A DNA stretch of 48,993 bases from JAWXBT01 sp964523015 (GCA_964523015.1 CAZFXN010000014.1:1-48993), one strand, 5' to 3'. Counted from the stretch's first letter, positions 1-7,242 are shown. Notes: generated by a model not told the origin, from the sequence alone. Program-made: numbers and translations.

Positions 1-1
1 A

Positions 2-448
2 CTAAAGAGAGATCCCTAATCTAGGTCCATCTTTCTTATCTTTCTTCTCTTCACCAGAGACTTCAGCTACTTGAGGTCTATTTAGAATTATCTCACGATA
101 CGCGGAGTAAACTTGATCTAAAAGCTCAATGACTTTATCAACTCTCTTTGTATCACGATAAAGGTTAGCTTCGGTTAGATAAAAAAGCATAAAATCGTAA
201 AGACGATCTAGGTCACGAGCTATCTCACCACCCTTTTCAAAATCAAGGGTATTCATTAGCTCTGCTATGATAGCTTGGCCCTTAGTTAAGAATCGACAGA
301 ATTTGGCCACGTCATTGTTCTCAAGACCTGCCTTGGCTTGTCGTAGAAATTTCAATCCACCGTCATACATCATGAGTAATAGGCGACCACGATCTGTGGT
401 GGTAACTTGTACCGATTGATATGCTGTGTGGGCGTTTTTAGAGTACAT
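2..448 (-). CDS. fliS: Flagellar export chaperone FliS
   Basis: FliS is a cytosolic chaperone that binds the C-terminus of flagellin and keeps it unpolymerised until export. The 148-residue product has the family hallmarks: an N-terminal AYQSVQVTT segment, then TDRGRLLLMMYDGGLKFLRQA, followed by helices with FEKGGEIARDLDRLYDFM and YLTEANLYRDTKRVDKV. Length is slightly above the usual 125-135 because of a charged, Lys-rich tail. The ATG at 448 follows a GAGGAG ribosome binding site with good spacing, and the stop (TAG) lies at the window edge, so the gene is complete. A sigma-28-like promoter lies about 110 bases upstream. This is the only flagellar gene at this end of the window. Confidence 0.93.
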   Translation of the reverse strand: MYSKNAHTAYQSVQVTTTDRGRLLLMMYDGGLKFLRQAKAGLENNDVAKFCRFLTKGQAIIAELMNTLDFEKGGEIARDLDRLYDFMLFYLTEANLYRDTKRVDKVIELLDQVYSAYREIILNRPQVAEVSGEEKKDKKDGPRLGISL

Positions 449-556
449 TAATACACTCCTCGTTACATTCTGCTTTTTACTATACTGTCGTCGCTACAAC
501 TTGACGGGACTCGCCGTGGGAAACGAAACTACATTGTTCTTTCAGGCACAGTAAAA

Positions 557-583
557 GTATCGACTTTGGCAAACACAGTCTTA
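557..583 (-). promoter_or_regulatory. Sigma-28-like promoter upstream of fliS
   Basis: Read on the minus strand, TAAG is followed by exactly 15 bases and then GTCGATAC. The flagellar sigma-28 consensus is TAAA-N15-GCCGATAA, so most positions match and the spacing is exact. It faces fliS, a typical late flagellar gene, and a FliA-type sigma factor is encoded at 43334-44092. The function is inferred; only the motif and spacing are seen. Confidence 0.5.
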
Positions 584-637
584 AGTAGAAAAATGAGATA
601 AAAATAAAATGGTTTTATTTACTGTGATTTCAGCATG

Positions 638-1534
638 TTAGGAGACTAGCATGGCTGCTCCAAATACCCCTGCGCTGTCACCTAATTTATGACGGACGAC
701 TTCGACTCTTGGATTTTCATGAAATATGTGCTTTTTGGCGGCTTCAAGACCATCAGTATAAAGTTGATTAATATTACTGACTCCACCACCTATTACTATC
801 TTATCTGGATCTAAAAAGTTAACGATCTGTGACATAGCCTTTCCAAAATAATCCATAAGGCGTTCTACAGTTGCAACTGCTGCTTTATCTTTTCCTAATT
901 CTGCTTGGTATACGATCTCAGCAAGCCGTAATGCATCTCCTGAAAGTGTTTTATAGTATTCTTGCAAAGCTGGTCCTGATATCACCATTTCAATGCATCC
1001 TTTTTTCCCACAATAACATTGAGGTGTTTCATCTGTTATAATTGTATGCCCCCACTCTCCACCTAATCCTTGAAGACCATTATGCACCTCTCCATTAATA
1101 ACAATGCCACCTCCAACCCCAGTGCCCATGATTACACCAAAAACAACCTTACATCCCTTTCCTGCACCAAGCTTAGCTTCAGCCAGAGCAAAACAATTCG
1201 CATCATTGGCGGTTTCTATACGAAGATCCAAAACTTTTTCTAAGTCTTTCTTTAATGGTTTGCCATTCATGCACTGAGTATTACTGTTTCTTAATAGTTC
1301 AGTTTTAGGATCGATTGAACCAGGATGGCCTATCCCTATAGCCTTAGGTCTTTCTCCAACTTGCTCAGACATTAAGCTTACCAGATGTTGAAGTTGTTTA
1401 AGGATTGTTTCGTAGCCGTTACTAGCTTGGGTATCTACTCTTGTTCGACAGATTGGATTTGGATTATCTATAGATTCAAGGACTACTCCTTCAGCTTTTG
1501 TTCCTCCTAGATCAATTCCCCATATTTTAGACAT
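638..1534 (-). CDS. ROK-family sugar kinase (glucokinase / N-acetylglucosamine kinase-like)
   Basis: This is a cytosolic ATP-dependent sugar kinase of the ROK family, 298 residues. The N-terminus carries the phosphate-binding motif GIDLGGTK. NDANCFALAEA provides the catalytic Asp region, and GTGVGGGIVINGEV is the second nucleotide motif. GGEWGH leads into the zinc-binding signature CYCGKKGCIE, which is diagnostic of ROK proteins. The start follows an AAGG element at good spacing. The substrate cannot be fixed from sequence; glucose, fructose, mannose and GlcNAc kinases look alike. It stands alone between fliS and the hairpin-rich island. Confidence 0.9.
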   Translation of the reverse strand: MSKIWGIDLGGTKAEGVVLESIDNPNPICRTRVDTQASNGYETILKQLQHLVSLMSEQVGERPKAIGIGHPGSIDPKTELLRNSNTQCMNGKPLKKDLEKVLDLRIETANDANCFALAEAKLGAGKGCKVVFGVIMGTGVGGGIVINGEVHNGLQGLGGEWGHTIITDETPQCYCGKKGCIEMVISGPALQEYYKTLSGDALRLAEIVYQAELGKDKAAVATVERLMDYFGKAMSQIVNFLDPDKIVIGGGVSNINQLYTDGLEAAKKHIFHENPRVEVVRHKLGDSAGVFGAAMLVS

Positions 1535-2139
1535 ACTTTCTGCCTTTTTCTAAATTTAGAGTAGATGAGAGTGATTTTATAACAAGATAGATAATTAAAG
1601 GTCAAATAGCTTATGAAGTCTGGTAATGGTACAAGATCCTGGTATAAATAGCTGTGTATACTAAAGCATAGCAGGTTTTGATGATTTCTTGACAAGCCTT
1701 CGGCTTGGCAGAATTTCTAATAATGCTTTGGTATTTATTGTTTGTAGTTGCTACGTTTGAGCCAAGTGGCATCATGCGTCCTTAAGAGTACTCCTTTTGG
1801 GTAGAAGAGCTTTCACCTAGCTTTTTGATGTGAGCTGTTTTCACATCTATCTAGTGGAAAGCTGATCTTTGAAACAGATCAAAGAGTTTGGCGTGGAGAT
1901 TCTATTACTTCTAAATCATAATAGTATGAACACGCTAGGGTCGAGAGTGCATAAGGTTATAATCAGGTTACTCCTTTAATTTACTCCTCCTTATTAATTA
2001 ATGATCATGATCATTATCATTATCCTGTTATCCTTCTTCTTATCCATTTATAAGAAGATTGATAAGAATAGAATCCAAAATGAACATAATGATCAGGGAC
2101 TAAGTTCGATTAGTATTTAGTCGGCCCTAGTCCCTGATC
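1535..2139. other. 605-bp gene-free, hairpin-rich leader region
   Basis: I see no gene here. The region holds one copy of a 77-bp dispersed repeat (1658-1734), then several perfect inverted repeats. GATGTGA/TCACATC (1827-1847) lies inside CTTTCACCTAG/CTAGTGGAAAG (1810-1861, 9 of 11 paired). TCTTTGA/TCAAAGA spans 1866-1885. GCGTG/CACGC (1891-1935) encloses CTATTA/TAATAG. There is a 16-base perfect palindrome at 2000-2015. CTTCTTAT/ATAAGAAG (2036-2057) competes with TTCTTATC/GATAAGAA (2037-2068). It probably forms the leader of the downstream HAD gene or a separate structured RNA. Confidence 0.55.
1658..1734. repeat. 77-bp dispersed palindromic repeat, copy 1
   Basis: The element has 12-bp terminal inverted repeats (ATACTAAAGCAT and ATGCTTTGGTAT, one mismatch) around a central hairpin CAAGCC-TTC-GGCTTG. 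A second copy of identical length and orientation lies at 9392-9468, where the terminal repeats are perfect. Similarity continues about 10 bases past the right end of both copies. The form is that of a REP/MITE-like non-coding element. No target-site duplication is evident. Confidence 0.75.
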
Positions 2140-2140
2140 A
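2090..2140. repeat. 13-bp perfect inverted repeat abutting the HAD gene start
   Basis: TGATCAGGGACTA (2090-2102) is perfectly complementary to TAGTCCCTGATCA (2128-2140), with a 25-base loop. The right arm ends on the A of the ATG at 2140. No ribosome binding site is visible before that ATG. The repeat could be an operator or a translation-blocking RNA hairpin. Confidence 0.65.
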
Positions 2141-2994
2141 TGAGCGAATCTGCTTCTGATAGATTCGCTGCTTCATTCCTCGCAAGATTCCGCACTACCC
2201 TGGGAGGGGTAAACTTGAAACAACTACTGTACCCAAAGGAGGTCTGCCTTAACGGCAGAAACCTCCTAGCTACCTGTGATGGTGGCAACACCATCCTTGA
2301 GGCCCAGATCTCAGCCATCGGCAGCGATGCTGATGGTACGATCTGGCTCTCTGAGACTGCGATCACAACTGGCCTTCGCCATGCTGCGAAGATTGCAAGT
2401 GGAGAGGAGATCCCTGCTGATCTTTGGGAGACCTCTTTTCACCCGATCATCGCTCGGGCGTATGCCATCGAAGAAACCATGTTGGTACTCTGCCAAGAGG
2501 TGGAGCGGCTGACTGGTCGGCCTGTTCCCCATACTCCTGGGTATCTGGTTCGAAGCTTCGATGATCTGCTGGCTGAAATGGTTCAATCGGACAAGGAGCC
2601 AATCCATCCGATCGATCCTGTGATCCAATTCCTTCGGATGAGTCACACAAGCAACCTGCCAATCACCATCGTTACGGGGTCTCCGCCGCGCTTTGCAAGG
2701 GCGGCGGCAACCTACGTTGGCGTTAGCAATATCGTGAGTAGTTACCCCTGTGCTGGTGACTACAAAAAAGGCAAGCCTCATCCTGAACCGTATCAACCGT
2801 TCGCGGTCGATGGAGGGATGGCTCTTGAGGACTCAATCGGTGGGACTCTTTCTGCCTTGGCAGCTCGTGTACCGACGATCGTTTCCTGCATCAGGGATCA
2901 GGGCAGGCAAGCTTCCCTCGCCGAAGAGTACGCTAAGGGTGGCTTTGGCTCCAACCTTCTCGTGCTCAGCAGCTGGGACCAGCTTGTTGTCTGA
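2140..2994 (+). CDS. HAD-superfamily hydrolase (probable phosphatase)
   Basis: The 284-residue product carries all four HAD motifs in order. Motif I is DADGT (about residues 63-67), with an inserted helical cap after it. Motif II is ITIVTGSPP, motif III is the Lys in YKKGKPHPEP, and motif IV is EDSIGG. It should be a cytosolic Mg-dependent phosphohydrolase; the substrate is unknown. About 60 residues precede motif I, which is long for the family. A second start is possible: TTG at 2215, preceded by GGGAGGGG, whereas ATG 2140 has no ribosome binding site. Base composition is visibly more GC-rich than the neighbours, with C/G-ending codons. Perfect inverted repeats fill the coding sequence, and a strong terminator follows. 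Horizontal acquisition is likely. Confidence 0.8.
   Translation: MSESASDRFAASFLARFRTTLGGVNLKQLLYPKEVCLNGRNLLATCDGGNTILEAQISAIGSDADGTIWLSETAITTGLRHAAKIASGEEIPADLWETSFHPIIARAYAIEETMLVLCQEVERLTGRPVPHTPGYLVRSFDDLLAEMVQSDKEPIHPIDPVIQFLRMSHTSNLPITIVTGSPPRFARAAATYVGVSNIVSSYPCAGDYKKGKPHPEPYQPFAVDGGMALEDSIGGTLSALAARVPTIVSCIRDQGRQASLAEEYAKGGFGSNLLVLSSWDQLVV
2237..2267 (+). promoter_or_regulatory. Intragenic hairpin that would sequester an AGGAGGT motif
   Basis: AGGAGGT + CTGCC (2237-2248) pairs with GGCAG (2254-2258) and ACCTCCT (2261-2267), with a 5-base loop and an AA bulge. The left arm is a near-perfect Shine-Dalgarno sequence. Directly downstream, GATGGTG/CACCATC (2278-2295) closes on a GCAA tetraloop. 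The structure is visible in the sequence; any regulatory role is inferred. Confidence 0.45.
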
Positions 2995-3029
2995 TCTGGC
3001 TTTCCTGATCTGGCCTAGAGGACAACAAT

Positions 3030-3062
3030 GCCCCACGTTGAACTAACAACTCAACGTGGGGC
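3030..3062 (+). terminator. Strong stem-loop terminator after the HAD gene
   Basis: A 12-bp perfect stem, GCCCCACGTTGA paired with TCAACGTGGGGC, encloses a 9-base loop and is followed by a modest T-rich tract (TGTTCTTACTT). It lies 36 bases past the stop codon. A 10-base direct repeat, CTGATCTGGC, occurs at 2991-3000 and 3005-3014, just before it. Confidence 0.75.
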
Positions 3063-3178
3063 TGTTCTTACTTAAAGGTTTTAAGCAACTCTTAGACCCT
3101 AGCGCACTATTATTCTGTACTAATTCTCTACTAAATCACTCCTCCCCTCAGTAAATTTACCTGCTATAAATATTTATA

Positions 3179-4438
3179 GTGAACTCTAAAATAAAAGATC
3201 TCCTATTTTTCTCTTTAATCCTACTTACTGGGCTAGCATTTACTTATCTACGTCAGCCATCTGCTTTTCATCCCCCTCAACTTTTTGCCGAGGACGGAGT
3301 AATCTGGATTACTCACGCCTATGAAGAGGATTTTAAAGATATAGTTTTAAGGCCAGAGGCTGGATACAATAATATAGTAGCAAGAATCACAGCTGAAATT
3401 GCTATACTAGCCGGGCTAAAACATGCTCCAAAAGCTTTTTTTATTGTCGCACTTATTATTCACTTACTACCTGTTCTTTTAATCTTCACTAAAAGACTTT
3501 CAGATGTTTTTCCTGACTTAAAAACTAAAGTAGTTATTGCTCTTATCTATCTAGCTCTTCCTGATGTTTCCGATCTGCATCTAACTTTTTCAAATTCTCA
3601 ATGGAGATTTTCATTTGTTTTATTCTTAGTTTTTATTGCTCAAAAACCAAAAGAGAGGATCGTATCTACGCTGGATCTTTTGGTTATAGCTGTCGGCTCA
3701 CTGATGGGGCCATTCTCTATCTTTCTACTCCCTGGAGCAGTGCTTTATGCCTACTTTCAAAAAGTTAGATTTACAACTTACAAATTAATGATCTTGGCTA
3801 TAGGTGCTTTGATACAACTTTTTGCGATTGTTTCATCAATGGGTGTTAGGCCGGGCATACTTGAGATCGGTGCGTCTTTGGAGGGTTTTACTCGTATTAT
3901 CGCAGGTAAACTTTTTGCTAGCACATTATTTGGACACACCGGATATAGTTGGTTATATGCTCAACCCTGGTGGGGTCTTTCTCTTACGCTCTCCCTAACT
4001 ATTCTTACTAGCATTATATTCGCTTACGGCTTTATTCGTGGAAGTAGAGAATTAAAGTTATTTATTTTCTTTACTGCAATCGCATCTGCCTCCGCACTAA
4101 TAAAACCAACAGTTGGGATGCATGCTCCAGCTTGGCTAATCATTGAAAACCCAGACACTGCTCCTAGATATTGGCTTGGAATACATCTTGCTTTTATCTT
4201 AGTCCTTGGATTTTTGGCTATGAATAGCTCTAAGATTAATTTGAGTTTTATAACTCACACTTCTAGATTCTTACTCTGCCTTTTGCCAATAGGGATCTAC
4301 CTTGATTGGAGACTTAAAGATCTTACCCCACTTCCTTACAAACAAGCCTGCAAGCTCTTTAAAAAATCCCCGGTAGGTACAATCGGACATTTTCCAATTC
4401 AACCCCCGGGATATGAGTTTAGATTAAAAAAGAAGTAG
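3179..4438 (+). CDS. Multi-pass membrane protein, possible GT-C-type glycosyltransferase
   Basis: The 419-residue product has a transmembrane helix at residues 7-23, then an extracytoplasmic loop with the motif LFAEDGVIWITHAYEED. About eight to ten more hydrophobic segments follow, and then a short Lys-rich tail. An acidic pair in the first outer loop followed by many helices is the layout of GT-C lipid-linked sugar transferases, but I recognise no specific family. The start is GTG, with no clear ribosome binding site. It is convergent with the redoxin gene, and the gap between them holds a 13-bp tandem repeat. Confidence 0.55.
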   Translation: MNSKIKDLLFFSLILLTGLAFTYLRQPSAFHPPQLFAEDGVIWITHAYEEDFKDIVLRPEAGYNNIVARITAEIAILAGLKHAPKAFFIVALIIHLLPVLLIFTKRLSDVFPDLKTKVVIALIYLALPDVSDLHLTFSNSQWRFSFVLFLVFIAQKPKERIVSTLDLLVIAVGSLMGPFSIFLLPGAVLYAYFQKVRFTTYKLMILAIGALIQLFAIVSSMGVRPGILEIGASLEGFTRIIAGKLFASTLFGHTGYSWLYAQPWWGLSLTLSLTILTSIIFAYGFIRGSRELKLFIFFTAIASASALIKPTVGMHAPAWLIIENPDTAPRYWLGIHLAFILVLGFLAMNSSKINLSFITHTSRFLLCLLPIGIYLDWRLKDLTPLPYKQACKLFKKSPVGTIGHFPIQPPGYEFRLKKK

Positions 4439-4449
4439 GAGATCTTTAC

Positions 4450-4527
4450 TATCAACCTTCTCTATCAACCTTCTCTATCAACCTTCTCTATCAACTTTCT
4501 CTATCAACTTTCTTTGTCAACTTTCTT
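4450..4527. repeat. Six tandem copies of a 13-bp unit
   Basis: The unit TATCAACCTTCTC is repeated six times without gaps. The first three copies are identical and the last three change by one to three bases (C to T in the middle, TGTCAAC in the sixth). A partial seventh copy runs into the stop codon of the redoxin gene. The array lies between two convergent genes. No function is evident; the copy number could vary between strains. Confidence 0.9.
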
Positions 4528-4529
4528 TA

Positions 4530-5138
4530 TCATCCGTACTTGACAGAACACCCATAAGGCTTTGTTGTTGCGGTTGAGATATCTTTATTTGTAGTAAGCT
4601 CGCCAAGTGCCTGATCAACATAATTTATAGGCATCTCGCTCCCACCGGTAGAATCATTATCAATCGCTCCGTTATAGGCAAGTTTACCTTTTGTATCGAT
4701 AATAAACATGTGTGGGGTAGTTTGTGCTCCATACAACTTTCCAACAATACCGTTTTTGTCATTTACAAGTGGATAAGTAATTTTTTGCTCAGTAGCCCAA
4801 TCCTTTAACTTAGCATCATCATGAAAAGAGGTGCTGCTAACTGCAATCCAAACAACTCCGTTGTCTTTATATTTGTCAGCTAATTTTTGCATCGTATTGG
4901 TTTTATAGAGACGTTTAACAAATGGACAATCAGGATTGGTCCATTCAAGTACGACTGTTTTACCAGCATAATCAGCTAACTTTACGACATCTCCATTAAC
5001 GTTAGTTAAAGAGAAGTCAGGAGCTGCATTTCCCTGTGTGGCTTTAGGGATCTCTGCGTTAGCAGTAGAAAAGAAAGTCCCAAAAACTGCGAAAGCAAAG
5101 AGAGCTACAAAAGTTATCTGATAAATTATATTTTTCAT
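4530..5138 (-). CDS. Secreted redoxin / peroxiredoxin-like protein
   Basis: This is a 202-residue exported thioredoxin-fold protein. A signal peptide ends near AFAVFGTFFSTANA, followed by the AhpC/TSA-type start GNAAPDFSLTNVNG. The active-site region is LEWTNPDCPFVKRLY, with TPHMFIIDTKGKLAYNGAIDN later and a conserved-looking C-terminal KPYGCSVKYG. One Cys lies at the active site and one near the C-terminus, as in PRX_like1-type proteins. A strong AAGGAGA site precedes the ATG. It is the third gene of an operon with yggX and a DsbD-like domain protein, which suggests a periplasmic thiol or peroxide-defence role. Confidence 0.85.
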   Translation of the reverse strand: MKNIIYQITFVALFAFAVFGTFFSTANAEIPKATQGNAAPDFSLTNVNGDVVKLADYAGKTVVLEWTNPDCPFVKRLYKTNTMQKLADKYKDNGVVWIAVSSTSFHDDAKLKDWATEQKITYPLVNDKNGIVGKLYGAQTTPHMFIIDTKGKLAYNGAIDNDSTGGSEMPINYVDQALGELTTNKDISTATTKPYGCSVKYG

Positions 5139-5188
5139 CGATTATTCTCCTTAATCATTAAAATTTCGAATTAAACTAGTTCACTAAA

Positions 5189-6001
5189 CTAGTTGACTAA
5201 ATCAATTGGCAAGTTAAAAGATCTCTTATCGCCATTATTAAAATGAGCAACTGCTGTGGAATTTAAGATCTCTGCCTTGCTCCCAGATAAATGCTCAAGG
5301 TCAAAAGCTAAAATAGTAGTAGTATCTTTATTTATAATCTTTAAATCCTTTAACGCTAGAAATTGCCCAAGTTCAGGGTACCATTCTACTTTCAATGGGG
5401 CAATTTGCCAGGTAAGGACAAGGTTTGCCGATGAGTTCACACCAGATCGAGTTACTTTTATCTCTTCTGTAAAAACCTCACCATGCTCAGCTTGCGGCAA
5501 TTGTTTAATCCAAAAACTTAAATCTTTTGAATTTTGCTCTTTTGGATTTATTAAATCTGAAACAGGTATTGTAAGGGTGCTTTTCCCTGGAACACAGAGT
5601 GATTTACTACAACCAAGCCAATTAACTTGACCTGAAATATTACCAATGCTTTGCCCCTCAGGAATCGTCACCTTTGCTAAAAGGACTGTCTCATTACTAT
5701 AACCGTATCCAACCATGGATTCGTTTTGTGAAAATGTTTCAGGAGCCGGCCATAACAGCTCACTTACAGTTACCCCTTTTGGCGTATCCCATTTAACTCT
5801 GGTAGGTAGTCCCGCATCTCCAGGGTATTTCCAATAAATATGCCAATCGGGTGCAATCTTAAAGTTAATTCCTATATAGAGCTGATCATCTATCTGTGTG
5901 GTGGCTTTGTGAACTAAAAGTGAAGATTCAACCTCATTGATAGAAAACGCAGAGGAACATGAAAACAAAAGAAAACAGATTACAGATAGAATATTTCGCA
6001 T
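5189..6001 (-). CDS. Secreted DsbD N-terminal-domain protein
   Basis: The product resembles the periplasmic N-terminal domain of the thiol:disulfide interchange protein DsbD. Visible motifs are GINFKIAPDWHIYWKYPGDAGLPT, SMVGYGYSNETVLLAKVTIP and NWLGCSKSLCVPGKSTLTIPV, with a CxxxxC pair in the position of the redox Cys pair. The membrane domain and C-terminal thioredoxin domain of full DsbD are absent. I place the start at ATG 6001, which gives a clean signal peptide (RNILSVICFLLFSCSSAFS). The longer frame to 6073 runs into yggX. The ATG follows the yggX stop by one base (TAGGATG), with GGAG upstream, so the two are translationally coupled. Confidence 0.8.
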   Translation of the reverse strand: MRNILSVICFLLFSCSSAFSINEVESSLLVHKATTQIDDQLYIGINFKIAPDWHIYWKYPGDAGLPTRVKWDTPKGVTVSELLWPAPETFSQNESMVGYGYSNETVLLAKVTIPEGQSIGNISGQVNWLGCSKSLCVPGKSTLTIPVSDLINPKEQNSKDLSFWIKQLPQAEHGEVFTEEIKVTRSGVNSSANLVLTWQIAPLKVEWYPELGQFLALKDLKIINKDTTTILAFDLEHLSGSKAEILNSTAVAHFNNGDKRSFNLPIDLVN

Positions 6002-6002
6002 C

Positions 6003-6311
6003 CTATTTTTCTCCACTGCCTTCACTCTCTCCTCTGCCTCGCTCAGCATTTTCAACTTCAGCTGTTTCTCCACTTTTAAGACCTAAAAAAAGAAGCATCT
6101 GCTCAACTAAAGTTGCATAATCTTTTTTATCAGCCATGTTTAGTCGATACTCATTTAGAACTTTCATCTTCATATCCTTATCCCACGAGCTCCATGCTTC
6201 GGCAGAAACAGAATCAAAGATTTGCTGTCCTATATCTCCACCAAACGGAGGTTTTTCTAGCCCAGGCATCTCTTTTTTAAATTTTGAACACATTACAGTT
6301 CTAGTTGTCAT
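6003..6311 (-). CDS. yggX: Probable Fe(2+)-trafficking / oxidative damage protection protein YggX
   Basis: YggX is a small cytosolic protein that protects iron-sulfur clusters and buffers labile iron. The 102-residue product starts TRTVMCSKFKKEMPGLEKPP and contains GQQIFDSVSAEAWSSWDKD, then NEYRLNMADKKDYATLVEQM. This matches the family layout, including the N-terminal Cys, the EAW-W helix and the LN element. A Glu/Lys-rich tail of about 25 residues follows and is atypical. It heads an operon with two exported thiol-redox proteins, consistent with oxidative-stress defence. Confidence 0.9.
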   Translation of the reverse strand: MTTRTVMCSKFKKEMPGLEKPPFGGDIGQQIFDSVSAEAWSSWDKDMKMKVLNEYRLNMADKKDYATLVEQMLLFLGLKSGETAEVENAERGRGESEGSGEK

Positions 6312-6464
6312 ATTTTCCCTTACAAATGTAATAATCGATCTATCTTTTATGGGCCAATTAGCCTGTTTAAAGATTATCTTATTATATCAATACTTTCAAA
6401 TGTACGGAAAACTCGCCAGATTGAGCATTCTATCCTCTCTATTTTCCAAAACTTGTACAAACTT

Positions 6465-6493
6465 TTTACAAACTCGTGACAATCCTTTTTAAA
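6465..6493 (+). promoter_or_regulatory. Possible sigma-70-type promoter of the sigma-factor gene
   Basis: TTTACA, 17 bases, then TTTAAA, about 100 bases before the ATG at 6592. Direct repeats of ACAAACT lie over and just upstream of the -35 element. The match is moderate and the surroundings are AT-rich, so chance is not excluded. Confidence 0.3.
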
Positions 6494-6591
6494 CAACATG
6501 CGAAAGTCATCTCACTGGCGGAGAGAGAGACAGAGAAAGGAAAGGAAGCTCTACCAGTTTTAAAGGTCATTAATTGTAAGGGGTGTGTGTC

Positions 6592-7242
6592 ATGTTAGAT
6601 AAAAAAAGTGATAAAGAGTTGATTCAAGAATTTTTAGCTGGCAATCAAGATTGCTACATTGAATTAACAGAGCGATACACTGAGAAAGCATTTAACTTAG
6701 CTTTCAGATTTACCCGCAACCATGAGGACGCTGAAGAGGTACTTCAGGATGTCTTCGTTACTATTTACAAAAAATTAGGTGCGTTTGAGGGAAAGTCAGC
6801 TTTCTCTAGCTGGCTCTATAGAATTACTGTTAATACTGCATTAATGCTTATACGTAAGCGTAAACAAACACCAACCATTTCAGTTGAAGAGATCTCCCTA
6901 TCAGTTAAAGAGAGCTGGACTGGGGATACAAGTGCTAATGCAAATGTGAACTACATATCTACTCAGCATGAGTTAAGAGCAATGCTTGACCAAGCCGTAG
7001 GTAAATTACCAGAGGAATATCGTAGCATCTTTTTAATGAGAGACGTTGATGGTCTATCAAACCAAGAAGTTGGTGAGATCCTTGGTATGTCAGTACCGGC
7101 AGTTAAGTCTCGCTTACATAGAGCTAGACTTATGCTTAGAAAACGTCTTCAGAAATTCTATGATGATTACGTAAGTGAGGATAAGATATTTGCTGGCAAA
7201 AATACTCCTCCAGTTTGTGAAGAGTATTTAATGGCCGCATAA
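6592..7242 (+). CDS. RNA polymerase sigma factor, ECF-type sigma-70 family
   Basis: The product of about 216 residues has region 2 (ELTERYTEKAFNLAFRFTRNHEDAEEVLQDVFVTIYKKL, with FSSWLYRITVNTALMLIRKRKQ) and region 4 (LPEEYRSIFLMRDVDGLSNQEVGEILGMSVPAVKSRLHRARLMLRKRL). A linker of about 45 residues joins them, which is the ECF layout. I choose ATG 6592 because AAGGGG lies 7-8 bases before it; an in-frame GTG at 6583 overlaps that site. No anti-sigma gene follows; the next gene is unrelated and on the opposite strand. The C-terminus has CEEYLMAA, a short extension past region 4. Confidence 0.92.
   Translation: MLDKKSDKELIQEFLAGNQDCYIELTERYTEKAFNLAFRFTRNHEDAEEVLQDVFVTIYKKLGAFEGKSAFSSWLYRITVNTALMLIRKRKQTPTISVEEISLSVKESWTGDTSANANVNYISTQHELRAMLDQAVGKLPEEYRSIFLMRDVDGLSNQEVGEILGMSVPAVKSRLHRARLMLRKRLQKFYDDYVSEDKIFAGKNTPPVCEEYLMAA

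Noticed and set aside
1507..1695. 62-residue minus-strand frame in the hairpin-rich gap
   Set aside because: It overlaps the ROK kinase start and the 77-bp repeat, has no ribosome binding site, and its composition (Tyr/Leu/Ser-rich, translated non-coding AT-rich DNA) is not protein-like.
2311..2796. 161-residue frame opposite the HAD gene
   Set aside because: Antisense shadow of a GC-richer gene; the plus-strand frame has all four HAD motifs and the terminator follows it on that strand.
1658..3062. Whole island as a group II intron or a retron
   Set aside because: No reverse transcriptase, no domain-V-like motif and no intron boundary consensus could be found; the encoded protein is a HAD hydrolase.
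4450..4527. 13-bp repeats as a CRISPR array or replication iterons
   Set aside because: No spacers and no initiator gene or DnaA-box cluster nearby; a simple tandem array fits.
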